DNA of 64,000 nt. Origin: Tetrahymena thermophila SB210 (taxonomy: Eukaryota; Ciliophora; Oligohymenophorea; Hymenostomatida; Tetrahymenidae). Of the stretch, positions 37,690 through 50,860 are shown one piece after another. Made by a program: the position numbers and the translations under genes. The DNA lies in the NCBI RefSeq assembly GCF_000189635.1, contig NW_002476335.1, forward strand, positions 1 through 64,000, in the 5' to 3' direction. A model generated the notes under the pieces. The model did not search any database, was not told the origin of the DNA, and was given only the letters and a program-made list of their open reading frames with translations. Every line of letters starts with the position of its first letter. Positions within the stretch are counted from its first letter, which is position 1.

Positions 37690-39115
37690 TCAAAAATTTG
37701 AGAAAATATCATTCAATTTTTGATTAGCTTCTTTTTCTTCTTAGGTTAATTCTCTGGCTTTTTACAATCCAAAGTCATTTATGTCTTCTTGGTATTCAAA
37801 AATGTGAAATTTATTTAACTCTTATTAAGGAATTTATTCGTTTTTACCATTAACTATTTGATCAACACTTTTTAAATCTACATTCTAAAAATAAGGATGA
37901 CTTAATATGTTATTAATTTTAGGACGTTTTTTAGGATCTTTCTTTAATGTTTAAAATTAAAAAAATATTTTAATTTCTTGAATAACTTTAATTTTAAATT
38001 ACTTCCAATAAAATTGTAATTAAATCTATTAGATTTTTTTCATCTTTTATTTTATTAAGAATTTCTTGGTTAATTCCTGCTAATGTCTTTTGTTTGCAAT
38101 TTTATTCATCATAACCAAACGGTGCAGATCTTATTTACATTTTTTAAAATAAACATAATTATTATTCTTACAATTGTTTAAATTATACCCTGTTGTCAAC
38201 TCAAATATCAATATTCCTATTGAATAAACATCCACCTCATAAGAGTATCCCTATTCCTCTAAGCTTTCGTTATATAACTCTGGAGCAATCATATGAATAG
38301 TGCCACAAAAAGAATTGGTTCTAATACATTACAAATTATCTTATGTCAAATTAAAGAGTTAAATAATTAAAATACAGTTCATTTTCAATTTTTTTAGTAT
38401 ATCCAAGATCAATCAAAGTAACTTTTCCATATTGATCAACAATAATGTTAGAAGCTTTTAAGTCTCTGTATATATAACCCTAAGAATGCATATATTCTAT
38501 TATTTTGATAATCTAAAAAATATATATATAATTTAGATTGATAAATGGTCATAAAATTTTTTAAAAATTACCTAAACTGCAATTAACTAAACAAACCCTT
38601 TATCTAATTTATTATGCATTTAAAGTAATTTGTGTAAAGGTATGCCATATACTATTTCCAACAAAAAATAGAGGTATTGGTCATCTTTTATAGTGTCAAT
38701 CCTAGTTAAATATATAAATAAATTTACATTTGTTTGTTTTTTGGATGAATACATTTTATTTATTCCTGGATGAGATAACTCTCTAAGAGCATTTCTTTCA
38801 TTCATAAGATGCTCTAACTCTAGATGAGTTTCTATAGAATCTCTAAGCACTGCCTAATGGATAATAAAATTTGTGACTAATTAGTTTCAATGAAATAATA
38901 ACAAAAATGATAGAAGCAATATAAGTTACTTTTAGAGCATATTCTTTTTGATTGTAGTATGCTCTATAAATTTTGGTACCTTCTCCGTGAGTAGAAGCTT
39001 AGTTTAGCACAAAATAAATTTGGTTAAGTTTCAATTTAAAAAATATACCAATCAGTTCTCCTATTTATATATCATCTATTTCAATTTTTTTTTTCTCCTA
39101 GTTGTTTGTATCCAT
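37690..39115 (-). CDS. AGC-type Ser/Thr protein kinase
   Basis: Five or six exons; exon 1 (39115-38930) is exactly 62 codons and is spliced to 38853. Kinase motifs appear in order. A degenerate Gly loop (HGEGTKIYRAYY) precedes the ATP-anchoring Lys in EYALK, and the hinge region reads YLYFLLEIVYGIPLHKLL. The catalytic loop is YIYRDLKASN, the Mg-binding motif is DLG rather than DFG (VTLIDLGYTKK), and the activation segment is FCGTIHMIAPELY. VDVYSIGILIFELTTG, then KDPKKRP and HPYF complete the domain. The residues needed for catalysis are all present. The YRDLK loop, the FCGT...APE segment and the tail FHIFEYQEDINDFGL resemble PKA/PKG-type AGC kinases. No cyclic-nucleotide-binding domain is encoded, so substrate and regulation are unknown. 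Confidence 0.82.
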
Positions 39116-39873
39116 GATTAATTGAATTAAAGCAATTTTTATATATTTGGAGTAAATAAATTAATTTAAGAAGAATTTAAATGAAATTAAAATTGAATCA
39201 ATTTATAGAAATAAATTAAAAAACACTACATAATAAGTAGAAGAAAACTTTAATAAAAATTTAGTCCATTTTTAATACAATAAATAAAAAAAAGTAAATA
39301 TTTTTTTTTCTTCTTTTTTTTCAGAAAATTTTATTTAAAAAAAAATTAAATTATTTAATATAGTATTAATCACCAATAATCAGCAAAAATCAGAAAAGAT
39401 ATAAATAGAGGCTTCTCTATGCTTTTTTTGATCAGATTGATCAGATATTATAAGATTTAATCTTAATGCTTCGCTTTCAATAAAAAATAAATGAAAAGTT
39501 AATTTGAAATGAGAAATCAAATTTTATCGTTATTAGATAGACAGTCCATAAAGATTAAATAAGGATAGAACAGGGAGATCATAAAAAAAAGATACAGTCG
39601 CACCGTACCATGAAAATAAAGCAAAATTGCTTAACAATGTAAAGAGTCTTATAATTTATTAAAATTATTGATCAAATCATATTAAAAATAAGATTTTTAT
39701 TTAATTAAAAAAAAATATAGAAAAGCTTAGCGAACAAAAAGATTTGGTATAATTGTTATAATAATTAAAAACAATTTATTTGTATAAACCTCTTTTACAA
39801 TATCAATAAGGAGTAGCCTAGGCGATAGTTTAGCAAAAGTTTCAAACAAAAAAATTATAATTTAGTTTAAAAT
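39116..39873. other. Divergent intergenic region with a less AT-rich island
   Basis: It separates the kinase from NAE1. Most is AT-rich, but about 39360-39620 is more mixed. That part has a direct repeat (GATCAGATT GATCAGATA near 39430) and a stretch with CAGTCGCACCGTACC near 39593. It could be promoter DNA or a small RNA gene. I cannot match it to any spliceosomal or other RNA I know. Confidence 0.4.
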
Positions 39874-41433
39874 ATGTCATCTAAAGATAAATACGATAGA
39901 TAGCTTCGTCTTTGGGGTCCTCAAGGCTAAAGAAAGTTGGCCAATTCTAAGATTTTGCTCTTAGGAGCAGCACCTGCAGGAGTTGAAGCTCTTAAAAATT
40001 TAGTTTTACCAGGATGCGGTCACATTACTATTGTAGACCACCAACTCATTACTGAGAGAGATTTAGGAAACAATTTTTTCTGCTCTCCTGAAGATTTAGG
40101 TCAACCCCGTGCTAAGAGTGTCTGTGATAATCTTACAGAAATGAATCCTGAAGATGTTCATGGTAAGTGGCTTAATGAAAATGTAGATGAATTAGCTGCT
40201 AAGGAAGATTTTATTAAAGAGTTTACTTGCGTTATAGCAAATGAGTTGCTTGATGAAGAACTTCATAAGCTATCTGTTATTTGTGATAAATATAATATTA
40301 AATTACTGGCAATCTAAACAAATGGATTTTATGCTTAGTTGCGTCTCTAAGCAGGTCGTCATTGCATTATAGAAAGCAAACCAGACAGAGACTTCTATGA
40401 CTGGACTCTTCGTATCCGCCAACCTTTCTAACATCTTCAAGATTTTTGTGATAAATTTGATTTGTAGGATTTATCAACTCATGAAGATAAGAATCCTCTA
40501 GCTCACGTACCTTTTGTAGTTATTTTAGTAAAGGCTATGAATGCATGGAAGCAATCTCATAATGGTAATGCTCCTTCATCAATCCAAGAAAAGAATGAAT
40601 TTAAAAAAACCATCGAGACTCAAATGCACTGGCTTGAAGCTAAGGATCGTGAAAATTTCGAAGAAGCTCTTGCCAAGATTTACTGGGCTCATAAAGATGC
40701 TACCTAAATTCCAGATAATTTATAAGTTCTTTTTGATCATGATTATTGTAAAAATTTGGATCACTCTAGCTCTGATGACTTAAAGTTCTGGACTCTTGTA
40801 GCTGCTCTTAAGAAATTCCGTGATGAAAATAACCACTTCCTGCCTGTTGATCGTCGTATCCCAGATATGAAATCTACTACTGAATGGTATATCTAATTAA
40901 AGGAGGTTTATCAAACCTAACACAATGCCGACCGTGAAGCTTTTGTAAAAATTCTAAATTAAATAAATACCAAAAATCTTGTTTTTGATCAAAATGAGGA
41001 TATTTAAGTATTCCTTGATAATATTAACTGCTTAGAATTTATCGATTTCCACTCTATTGATAACGAGTTAACCAAGCCAATTGAAACAGAAAACTATGAT
41101 AACCAAAACCACCTTTGGTTTGTTGGATAAAGAGCTGTTAATTAATTCTATTAAAAGCATAGAAGATTCCCCAATCCTTCTGATTAAGCAGAGTTGTCTT
41201 AAATAGCAGCTTAAATAAGAGAAACTAAATATCCTAATTATGTTGCTATTGAAGAAGGTATTATCTAGGAATTCTGTAGATACGAAGATTCCCGTCTTCA
41301 TAATATTGCTGCTATTATTGGTGGAGTTGCATCTCAAGAAGCTATTAAGCTTATAACTAACTAGTTTGTCCCTTTAAATAACACTTACATTTTTAATGGT
41401 ATTACTTGTGAAGGTGTCACTTTAGAATACTGA
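39874..41433 (+). CDS. NAE1: NEDD8-activating enzyme E1 regulatory subunit (APPBP1/ULA1)
   Basis: A single-exon frame of 519 residues runs from ATG 39874 to TGA 41431-41433. The N-terminus [20 protein letters not shown] with [21 protein letters not shown] is the hallmark start of ThiF/E1-like adenylation domains, here the APPBP1 type. [20 protein letters not shown], then [12 protein letters not shown] continues the family pattern. [12 protein letters not shown] and the closing [20 protein letters not shown], then [13 protein letters not shown], are typical of the end of this subunit. Length fits the family (about 520-540). The subunit pairs with the catalytic UBA3 chain to activate NEDD8, which then modifies cullins. 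It lacks a catalytic cysteine domain of its own, as expected. Codon use is comparatively C-rich, suggesting good expression. Confidence 0.95.
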
Positions 41434-42445
41434 AAATAAATAAATAAGTGAATAATCTTATAAAAAAACTTACGTATTTTATTTTTCATATAAATAATTT
41501 TTAGAAAATATTTTACTTGTATTTTTGAAAGTTTTAAATTTCAAGTTAAATAAAAACCGTTTATTTATTATTGATAAAATATTTTTTCGCATAAAAAATA
41601 AAAAAAATAAATAAAAGCTAACAACAAATAAATTTGTGCAAAAGAATTTTAAATTTAAAGGCTTGCTAATAACTTTTTAAGAATAATTAGAATAATAAAT
41701 TATTAATTAAAGAAAATAAAGCAATTTTATTTTTAAATAAAAATATTTTTAGTATATTAAGCAAACAATTAAGTAAATAGTTAATAGTGAAGAATTAAGT
41801 AAATGAATTCTTTTTATAAATAAAATTTTTTTATTTGAAAGTTTATTTAAATTTTTAAAAGAATTAATAAATTATTTTAATTAGAAAAAATAAAGAAATT
41901 AACTTTAATTTTAAAAAGATAAATCTATTTTTGTCAGTTTACAAATTACTTTTCAAAATAGAAAAAGAATAATTTTAAATTTCTCTAAGGATTAAAATAA
42001 AAATATTAAAACTACTTAAAAAATTTTTTTTTACTTTAGTCTGGAATTACTTCAATAACAATACCATTTAAGTTTCTTTTATAATTTTTAAATATAAACA
42101 ATAATCTATGTTTATTACTATCATCCTAAAACATTTTGAGAATTAAATTTAAAGTATTCATAAAAATAAGTTTTTTTTAAATTTTATTTGTTAATTTATT
42201 GAGCAAATTTTAAAATGTGAATATTTATTATTGAAGAAAATAATTTCAAGAATTAAATATAAAAACTGATTAATAAAAAATACAAAAAATTAGATAGAAT
42301 TTTTTAATATTGAAAAATACTTAGTGATATTTGATATTATAATTACTAATGAAATCAAGTAAGTAAGTAAAGTAATTAAAGAATATTTTGTACAATTAGC
42401 ATATTATTATTTTATATTATATATTAGTCTACATAATTGCTCTTT
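41434..42445. other. Intergenic AT-rich spacer (convergent genes)
   Basis: About 1 kb of very AT-rich DNA between the 3' ends of NAE1 and the lipin gene. No frame or RNA-like element is visible. Confidence 0.55.
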
Positions 42446-43453
42446 TCATTTTGGTAATTGCTTATTTTACTGTTTTTCTTCTTTTTTTTTTGGTAGTCTT
42501 GGGAAAAGCTCTTGAATTTTCTCATTTATTTTTTTGTAGCTTGATTTTTCTTATTTTCCTAAAATTTCTACTTAGCTCTATTCGTTTATAATGAATATAT
42601 TATCTATAATTACTCCTGCGTATAAGCAAGCAGTAGCGTCTGTGTCTCTATTTCCAAACCCAGCAAAGATTGGATTAACTTCTTCAGGAAAAACTCTTCT
42701 TAAATCTTTCAGTAGTGCTCCTTTGAATTCGTCTGCCTTTTTATATACAACTTCTCTATTTAATGAGCTAATTATCTAATCTGGAGATAGCAAGATAGGG
42801 CCATCAGGCATAGTAAATCCATTTTATATTATACCTTTTAAATAGCCTTAAGTGTAATTATAAAAGTAAAGGGGTCTAGATGATAAGTAAACCATTTTAT
42901 AACCATTTTTTTATATATTAGTGTATAATTCAGCTATATCATCATGAGTCCACTCTTTACCTATTATTGTGCTTATATGACCTTTAACATCTGATTTTGT
43001 AACAGTGCCATCAACGTCAGATATAACAAGTTTTGTATCATAGTTGTAAAGATAAATTTTACCTTCAATTAATTATTTTCCTTGCAGATCGCTTTCAGCA
43101 ATAAATTAAATCTTATTATATCCATTTTTAAGGTTAAACTTTTTTAATATTGCAGAGCTTGGTCTTAGCTTCTTTTAAATTTCATTTTTAGCGTTCAGTT
43201 CTGGAAAGTAGCATGCTCCTTCAGGTAGCATGAGCATAAATACATCTTCAATTTTCTTATCATTAACAGTGATTTATATATTAATATTTTAATTATCTAA
43301 AACTTTTAAAGTTCCAAATCTGATATGAAAAGGCATAGATTTAAGCGAATCGTCTGGCTATCTAACTACTATAATATCTACTACTCCACTAAATGTTGAA
43401 TAGTCTTTAGAATCAAATAAATAGCTAAATAGATTTTTAATTCCGTTAATCAT
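42446..43453 (-). CDS. Short lipin-type phosphatidate phosphatase
   Basis: An unbroken frame of 335 residues runs from ATG 43453 to TGA 42446-42448. The N-terminal N-LIP domain is clear: MINGIKNLFSYLFDSKDYST, then FSGVVDIIVVRQPDDSLKSM and PFHIRFGTLKVL. After a spacer of only about 50 residues comes the catalytic LNS2 domain: LVISDVDGTVTKSDVKGHIS (residues about 145-165), with the DxDxT motif read as DVDGT. GYKMVYLSSRP, GPILLSPDQIISSLNREVVY, KADEFKGALLKDLRSVFP and AGFGNRDTDA follow in the usual order. It dephosphorylates phosphatidate to diacylglycerol in lipid synthesis. The long linker of animal lipins is absent. Tetrahymena has a known small PAH2 enzyme; this could be it, but the paralogue number is inferred from size only. 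Confidence 0.92.
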
Positions 43454-44438
43454 CTTTATCCTATAGTTTAGTTATTTATTTTTATATTTGTGAAATTGCG
43501 GAAATGATTAAAAAAAATAAAAAATTGTAATTATAAAAAATATTAAACTTGAATAAAGTGCACCAATAAAAGTAAGTGAAAGTATTTATTTGTTAATGAA
43601 ATAGTTATTTTCAAAATTTACACTATCAAAAGTTAATAACTTATACTGAATTTTTTTTAACAAACTAATCAAGATAGTCTACAATTTAGTATATTTATAT
43701 AAGCTTATATATATATAAGCAAAAACATTTATTTACAATAATTTAAAGCAATTTGTGTTCCACACATTTAAAACGCACTTAAATTACTTTTATTCATAAA
43801 TGTCTTAAAAATTTCTCAATAAATTTACATTTCAAGAATAGTTTCATTTGTAATTGAATTTATTTAATCATTTGAAATTAATTTTTATTCTCTTTATTTA
43901 CTTATTTATATTTAAATTTTTAATTATTTGATTGATGCTCTTCTTACTTTGAAAAATAAAGATTGTAGATAAAATATATTTTTTTATTTAAAATAAACTT
44001 TTATACATATATTTGCAAAATAACTCCTAATTATTTTTTATCTGTATATATTTGTATCCTTTTTACTTTTACAATTCTCCTTTTAATTTTTATATTATAT
44101 TTTTCAACCTTTATATTAATAAATTTAAAAATAAAAAAATGTATTAACAGAAATTTTATTTTCCAAGCGTTTTAAAAAGATTTTAAATTATTGTTATTAA
44201 TAAATACTTTAAAAATCTCTTCTTATTTACAGTTTTTTTAATCTAATTCTTTTTATCATTTGAAGCAATATTTTATTATATTTATTTAATTATTTATATT
44301 TTTTATAGCTTGAGGATCTTTTTACTTTAAAAAAATCAAGATTATAAAATATATAAAATCAATAATCGAAAGTAAAATATTATTTTTTTATTAAATTTTA
44401 AATAAAATTTGCAAAGCAACTTATATTTCATATTTATA
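43454..44438. other. Intergenic AT-rich spacer
   Basis: About 1 kb of AT-rich DNA upstream of the lipin gene. It has a short palindromic stretch AAGCTTATATATATATAAGC near 43701-43720. No ORF is seen. Confidence 0.5.
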
Positions 44439-45222
44439 TCATTTTTTGTTTTCTTATTACTTTTATTATTCTTCTTCTAATTTCCATAATAACTTTTTTA
44501 TATCTTTATCTTGCTATTGTACTGCTTCGTCGAATTTTTCTACTTCTTTATCTGACTCTTTAGTTTAAAATTTTATAAATTCATTTTAATTTATTTCAAT
44601 TTAAAATCTAATAAATATACATACCTATTGCATTTGATTTTAGTATTTAGAATTCTTATTAAGATTTTGCTTTTCTTTCTTCTATTTTGAAAATTTTGTT
44701 TTTTATACCATAAGTAAAGTTATAGAACTCCTACTCAGATCTGATTGAGGGAATTATATAATCGTTAAAGTACTCTCTTCCTATCTCCCAAAATTTAGAT
44801 GAGATTTTATTTACTTATTAATCAAAGATCCTCATTTAGGTAGGATAATTAACTAAGTAGTGGTATCTCACATTTTAATCATATATCAATCTTGAAATAT
44901 ATGCAAAAGTAATACAACTTACAGAAAATGCACAAATATAATATATTTAAGTGCTTGAAGACTAGTGTTTTAAGACTTATAAAAATAAATTTATCAAAAA
45001 TTAGAAATAATATTTTTATAATTTACTATGTGAGTGCATATCATATGGTTTTAAATGAAAATATTTCAAATTCTATCTTTAAAAATATATTTTAGGTTTG
45101 TAATTCTGATATCTCTTCTTTTTTAAATAGTCTTAGAAGGTATGAATAGCCTTAGCAAACTAAGCACCTTGCGAAGCTCCTCTAGTTTCAAATTATCTAC
45201 CATTAACTTCAAATCTACCCAT
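44439..45222 (-). CDS. Small one-TM protein of unknown family
   Basis: The gene runs from ATG 45222 to TGA 44439-44441. The first exon is open for most of the gene; a short AT-rich intron (about 44557-44625) separates the last about 40 codons. A further 51-nt GT...AG segment near 44986-45036 is in phase, so it may or may not be spliced. The N-terminus is basic and polar (MGRFEVNGRQFETRGASQGA), followed by AKAIHTFQDYLKKKRYQNYK. One hydrophobic segment (IYYICAFSVSCITFAYISRL) is followed by a long charged helix (FWEIGREYFNDY, KIEERKAKSQQEF) and a Lys/Gln/Glu-rich end. Size and layout resemble accessory subunits of mitochondrial inner-membrane complexes, which is inference only. Confidence 0.65.
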
Positions 45223-45713
45223 TTCAATAAATACTGTAATTTAGAACTGAATTATATATAGTTTTTAAAAGTAAACAAAATTAAATTTTTCAATAAATAT
45301 TTCCAGAATAATATCATTAAAGAAAAAATAGCTAATTAAATATAAAATTTCTGAAATATTATACAAATCTTATTTAGTAGAATTTTTTTTAAAGCAAATA
45401 TTAATTCTATTTAAATTTATTATAAATTTTAAAACTTAAACTACAAGAATTCTACTCACTCAGATTTATTCAATTTTTAATGGTCTTTCATAATATTTGT
45501 AAGAAAATTAATTATAAAGATATTTCATCATTAATTTAATGATAAAAGTTAAATATTGATACTGATATTTTAAAAATAGAATATTGTGGTTAATCAAAAA
45601 TTTGTAATAAAAATTAAATTAAACTAACTATGTACAAATATAAAAATATGAATAAATAATCTAAATAATAATATAAATATTTCATAAAGTTGATTAATTA
45701 AATGCAATCATGA
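45223..45713. other. Intergenic spacer
   Basis: AT-rich spacer between two minus-strand genes: promoter of the small one-TM gene and 3' UTR of the next. Nothing else is seen. Confidence 0.55.
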
Positions 45714-48700
45714 TCATTTGTTGCTATCACTTAATTTAATGTTGATGTTAGCAGATGAATTATTATTTAAAATGTGTTAATCAAATATTGCATGATTTAA
45801 GCATTTTATTTAGGGTTGCTAATTTTTATCTGTGTCTTCAGACGGCACTTCTCTTTAAACAGAATCATTAAGTTATTCTTCTAGCTGAAAATCTTTTTTT
45901 ATAGGAATTTCTTGCTTTGAGTGGTTATTAAATTTAATTTAGAAGCTGTTGTATGAATTATTTTTATTGAAATTATTTTCATCTAAATTTTAGTTATAAC
46001 CTTCTTCTATTTATTGGTCAGAGATATCTTATTCTTATTCGAGTTAATCCTCATTTGAAATATCTGGATCACTTGCTACAATAACATCTGCAAAAGTTTT
46101 TCCTCTTACAAATGTTTTTTATTTATTTTGTCCTATCAACCCTTTTCTTCTCTGATTTTAATATAAGTTAGGGCTCTAATCATCCTCATTAAATTTTAAG
46201 CTAGTTTATATTTAGTTTTTATCTCAATTTAAACAAATATTTTCAATTTATATAATTTTTACAGCTTCGATGTATTGAAAATATCCTCCATTTCCTTTCC
46301 TAACAGTTTTATAAGTCTTTTGTTCATGCTAATATACCAAAATATATTAATTTTTTATCAACCATGAATTAATTTAATTTGATTTTTAATTAATTTTGTT
46401 TAAGTTTAATCATTTTTGTAAATAAAAAATAAAAATTAATTCTTTTGCTCTAAATTTTTTATAAAAAAAATATTTACTCAATCTTATTTAAGTTTTAGTC
46501 TTCAACTATAAATTCATAAGCCTCATAAAGCCTTTTATATGCTTTTATATCGCTAAAAGAGCTCCTTCTCATTTTGTTAATGCCTCTTTTCATTCTAGAA
46601 AGAGCAATTAAAGCATTGCTAACTGCTTTACTAGATTTATTTTAAGAATTTTGATTTATACTGCTTACATTACTTTATTTTTTCTTTTTCTGATATTGAT
46701 TTATAAGGCTGTCTCTGTTAAGAAACTTTATAAATTTATTTTTAAAGATTTTTTTATTATTTTAATAAATAATAGGTAAATAGTTACTTCCTCTTAAGCC
46801 TAACCACCTATTTCAGGTTTAGGGAAAAAATTAAATAAGATTAGTTATTAACTATCAAATAAAATTCTTTTCATTTTTTCTATTTCTTAAAGCTTGTAAA
46901 GAATCTCGTAAATATCTAAATCCTTTTTATAAAATATAAATATTTTGTAATCTAATTAAAAAAAAATAATATACTTTAGAAACAAGTTATGCTGATTTTT
47001 CTATTAATTCGTTTTCATCGGATTGAAAAAGAAGGCCAAAAAACAGTTTGTTAACAAAAAATCTTGCTCCCAAAATAACACCCTACTACCTTTGTAGAAT
47101 ATCTTCAAATTAAGACATCAAAAAAGATCTATATAATTATATAAAGATTTTAATGAAATTTAAAGAATAATTAATCTATTTATATTACTTTCTTGATTTG
47201 AATTAGAATCCTTTAGTAATTTTTTCTTATTCCTAAGCTTCTTACAAAGAATTAGGAGTTATATCTTTTAATTATATTTAAGTATGGCTTTCATTAGAGT
47301 TTTGTTTTAGTTCTGTATGATCAAAATGATTAATCTTAAGCTGTTTCTATTCATTATTTTTACCATCAAATAAATTACTCGAATCTATTTTTTAGCTATT
47401 TTTTTATAATTCTATTACTAAAGTGTTATCTTGTTTACTATGTTACTAATTAATTTTTAAAAGTGTTTAAAATTTCTCAATAATAAATAAATAAATATTC
47501 TATTTTATACTTATTAATTCATTAAGCTTACATTGCTGCTATCTTTTAAGATTTAAAATTTATGGGTACGATTCATTTCTAAATTTTCTTCAGAATAATC
47601 ATCTTACTTAAAAGCACTTAATTTTTATTTTCATAATTAATTAATAATTTATTATTCTTTTTAAAAGTAAAATCTAATACTCAGTTTTTTGGTTGAATTC
47701 ATTGTTTTTTAAGTTGGTTTATTTATTTAAAGCAAACTATTATTTTTTATCTGCAGGATTAGGATTAATTAATTATTTCTATGTCCCGAAATCATTGTCT
47801 GATTCTTAAATAATAGGAAGGTTTTAATTATGTTATTCTTATTTAAAAGGAGAATTTATCTCAGACATTTAAGATAATTTAGAATTAGTTTCATTCATTT
47901 AAGGATTTTACTAAATTTAAGATAACCTTTATCGAAAATGACTATTTAAACTCATTTTAATAGTTTTTGATCTTTGTTTAATAATACTTCTTATATCTTC
48001 TGCTCTTAAAGATGATTTTTTAGAATTATTTCTCATATTCTAAGAGTGACTTTAGTTTTGAGCATTTTCTGAGAAACTTTTATTCTAGCTCGCAATGTTG
48101 TTAAGGGAATTTTTGTTTTACTCTTCAAGCAATCTGTTTATTTCTTCTTATCTCTAAATTATATTTCTTTTCTTTTCTTTTTATTTGAAGTTGTATAACC
48201 TATTAGCTATATCAACTATAAATACCCATTCGTTGTAGTACCCTACAATGAAGCCTAAGACCATTAATATTGCCTAAAAATAAATAATTTAGAAATAATT
48301 TTAATTATTTGTGTATTGCTTTTTTTTATTAATACCTGAAAGAAACCACCGATATAAGAAATAAGGTCATCAATTTTTTAAAAGCTTCTTTTATAAGTGT
48401 TAGATATTGAACTCCTTCTAAAATAAAAAACAGCATATTAATCAGGACTTCCAGCTTCAATTTATTCTCTAAAATCTCTAGGTGAGTAATATGGAAATAT
48501 ATTTTATTCAATGTCTTATTATGGCATTAAGCTTTGATCAGTATCTATTTCTACTTGCTAAAAGAAAATATTTGCACTTGTGTACAACTGTTATTATATA
48601 CAACATAAAAAACTTTTTGTTATTAAAAATGAATTACTTTAGTAGGCTAAAAGTTAAAGAATGTTTCATCTGATAGATAATTGCTGATAGGATTATAATT

Positions 48701-49844
48701 TTAAGGGTTAACTATTTTATTGCTAAAGTAAATAGAGCAAACTGCAGTCCCTCCTCTCAGATCTAAAACTTTTTGAATATCATCTTATGAAGCACAAGAT
48801 GAATAAGGTGTAAATTCATTTTATACTTTATTAGGATCACATTTATTAATAGATATCTTGAGAAAATAAAAATCTGTGCTTGTATAATCTCCACCTAAGA
48901 TTATTGTTTAGTTTTTCCTATTTTTATTTAGGTTTAGCATTGATAAAATTTCATCAAAAATTTGTTTTTATAATTATATATATACTTTGGACAAAGCCAG
49001 TCTGAAAACCCTAATTATTAATATGTAGTATTCCAATCAAAATCTGATCCTATATTAGACCAATGACTTAATGTGCATGGCTCCATAAATAACTATTACT
49101 AATTAATAAAAAATTAAAATGTAGAAGTAAACAAACAATTAAAAAACATATATCCTAAATAAATTTATGCAAATGATTTACTCTTTTTTAGCCTTGTGTT
49201 CCGTTATCAAATCTTTAATAATGCCTTTTATAATTAAATGTAAACATTAAAAATTGAATAATGTAAACTTTTGAAATAACTAATGTGATTTGATAAATTG
49301 AGTTTTTTTTACCTGTTCTCTAAGTATACCTCGAAAAGAGGCTTAGATATAAAATTATTTTGAGTTATTTAAATAGCAAACATAAATTTGTTCAAATCAA
49401 GAACTAAATTAGTAGGATTTGAATTGTAGTCTTGAACATAAGATACTTTGATCTCCTCTTTTTTAAATTTAAGCAAATCATTTTTTTTTCTAAAAAGATG
49501 ATATAAGATTATTTACCTTTATTGATGAACTATGAAATCTAATTTGTTTATAAAAAATATTATAAATTATATGAAAAACTAATTTTATTATAAATTAAAT
49601 GATGGCGATCAGTATTTTTAAGGTATTAGCGATTGCAAAACATGGTATCAATGAGATATCAAATTAAAAAAATTACATTTTTTTAGAAGAACAAGCACAA
49701 AACTATAATCATTAATATGGTAATAATACCACCAAAAACTGTTTAAAATTTATCTTGACTTTTATAATTTAATCCAATAGGTTTTCCAAATAGGTCTATT
49801 CTTTTAAACCCAGATTATATTTTTGGTAGCCATTCTTCAGTCAT
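45714..49844 (-). CDS. Two-TM ciliate family membrane protein
   Basis: A multi-exon gene runs from ATG 49844 to TGA 45714-45716. The start is MTEEWLPKIQSGFKRIDLFG, then KPIGLNYKSQDKFQTVFGGI and a first hydrophobic segment (ITILMIIVLCLFF). A luminal or extracellular domain follows with spaced cysteines (CTLSHWSNIGSDFDW, FSDWLCPKGGDYTSTDFYFL, KISINKCDPN). The second membrane segment reads IDDLISYIGGFFQ / AILMVLGFIVGYYNEWVFIV across an intron. A long Ser/Asn/Lys-rich cytoplasmic tail follows, ending near DSVQREVPSEDTDKN. From general knowledge, 'DLFGKPI...Y...T..GG' followed by 'IGGFFQ..L..G......NE' marks a large Tetrahymena/Paramecium family of putative membrane proteins with no assigned role. 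Exon borders in the tail are not resolved. Confidence 0.75.
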
Positions 49845-50860
49845 AGTGATCAAGACTAATTTTTCTTTCAATCTATTAATTAGCAATTTATAGGATTAAC
49901 TTTTATAATTTTAGAAGATTATTATTTATTTATTGAGTTTGTAATCACTGAAATTATATACTTTATGTTGTTGCCTTAATAACATAATAGCAAATTCAAA
50001 CAAAGTATTTAATACTTAAAAGCTTTCATGAAAAATTATAAAATTAAAAATTGTTACCAGCCTAAAATAACTACTGAATTATTTTATTCTTTCTCAAGTT
50101 AGTTAATTATTCTTATGAATATTTTATCATTGAAGGTTTACTATAAATCATACTTGATAATTTAAAAATCCTTTCTCTATCAATTAACTATAAAATTTAT
50201 ATTTATTCTGCTTCAAATATTTCAAGTATGATTATTAATTTTGTATCAAGTAGTACTAATAAAATTTAAATTACTTATTAAAGCTAAAAATAAGTGGCTT
50301 AAAAAAATTCTACTAAATTATTTTATATCTGCCAATATGAGTCATTTTAAATTATATTCTATTTTCATCTTAAATTAATTTTTAATTTTACAATAAATAA
50401 ATAAATTATTTTTTATAAGTTTATAATAGTAAAATGTACTCATAAATCGAACAAAGCAAAAAATTTGTGTAAAAATTTCAATAATGCATTTTTATGTTAC
50501 TGCTATTTTAGTCTTTTATTGAATGAGTAAAATTTGAAATATAAAATTAAAATTTTAGAAAATACAATTTTTTATTTTTTGGAATAATATATACAAATTA
50601 TATATAAAATTGTTTTGTCAAGTAATATGTATTGCCTTTATTTAGATATCAAATTATCAAACCTTTAATTTTCAACGATTTATTTTGTGTTTGTGTAATG
50701 AATCTATCAATTTTTCTGTTATTCTGTAAAAATATTCTTAAAAAATTTGATTGTTAATTAAAATTTGATTAAATTTGAATATTAATCAGAAGTAATTAAT
50801 ATTTTTAATTTACAAGCTTTAATTAAGATACTTAATTGAAAACCTAATTTTATTAGAAAA
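49845..50860. other. Divergent intergenic region
   Basis: About 1 kb of AT-rich DNA separates this pair of divergent genes, so both promoters lie here. No ORF or repeat stands out. Confidence 0.55.

Noticed and set aside
39360-39640. Candidate U-snRNA or telomerase RNA
   Set aside because: No match by eye to U1, U2, U4, U5, U6 or the Tetrahymena telomerase RNA template region; kept only as an unassigned island.
41068-41337. 89-codon minus-strand ORF inside NAE1
   Set aside because: Antisense shadow of a strongly supported coding exon.
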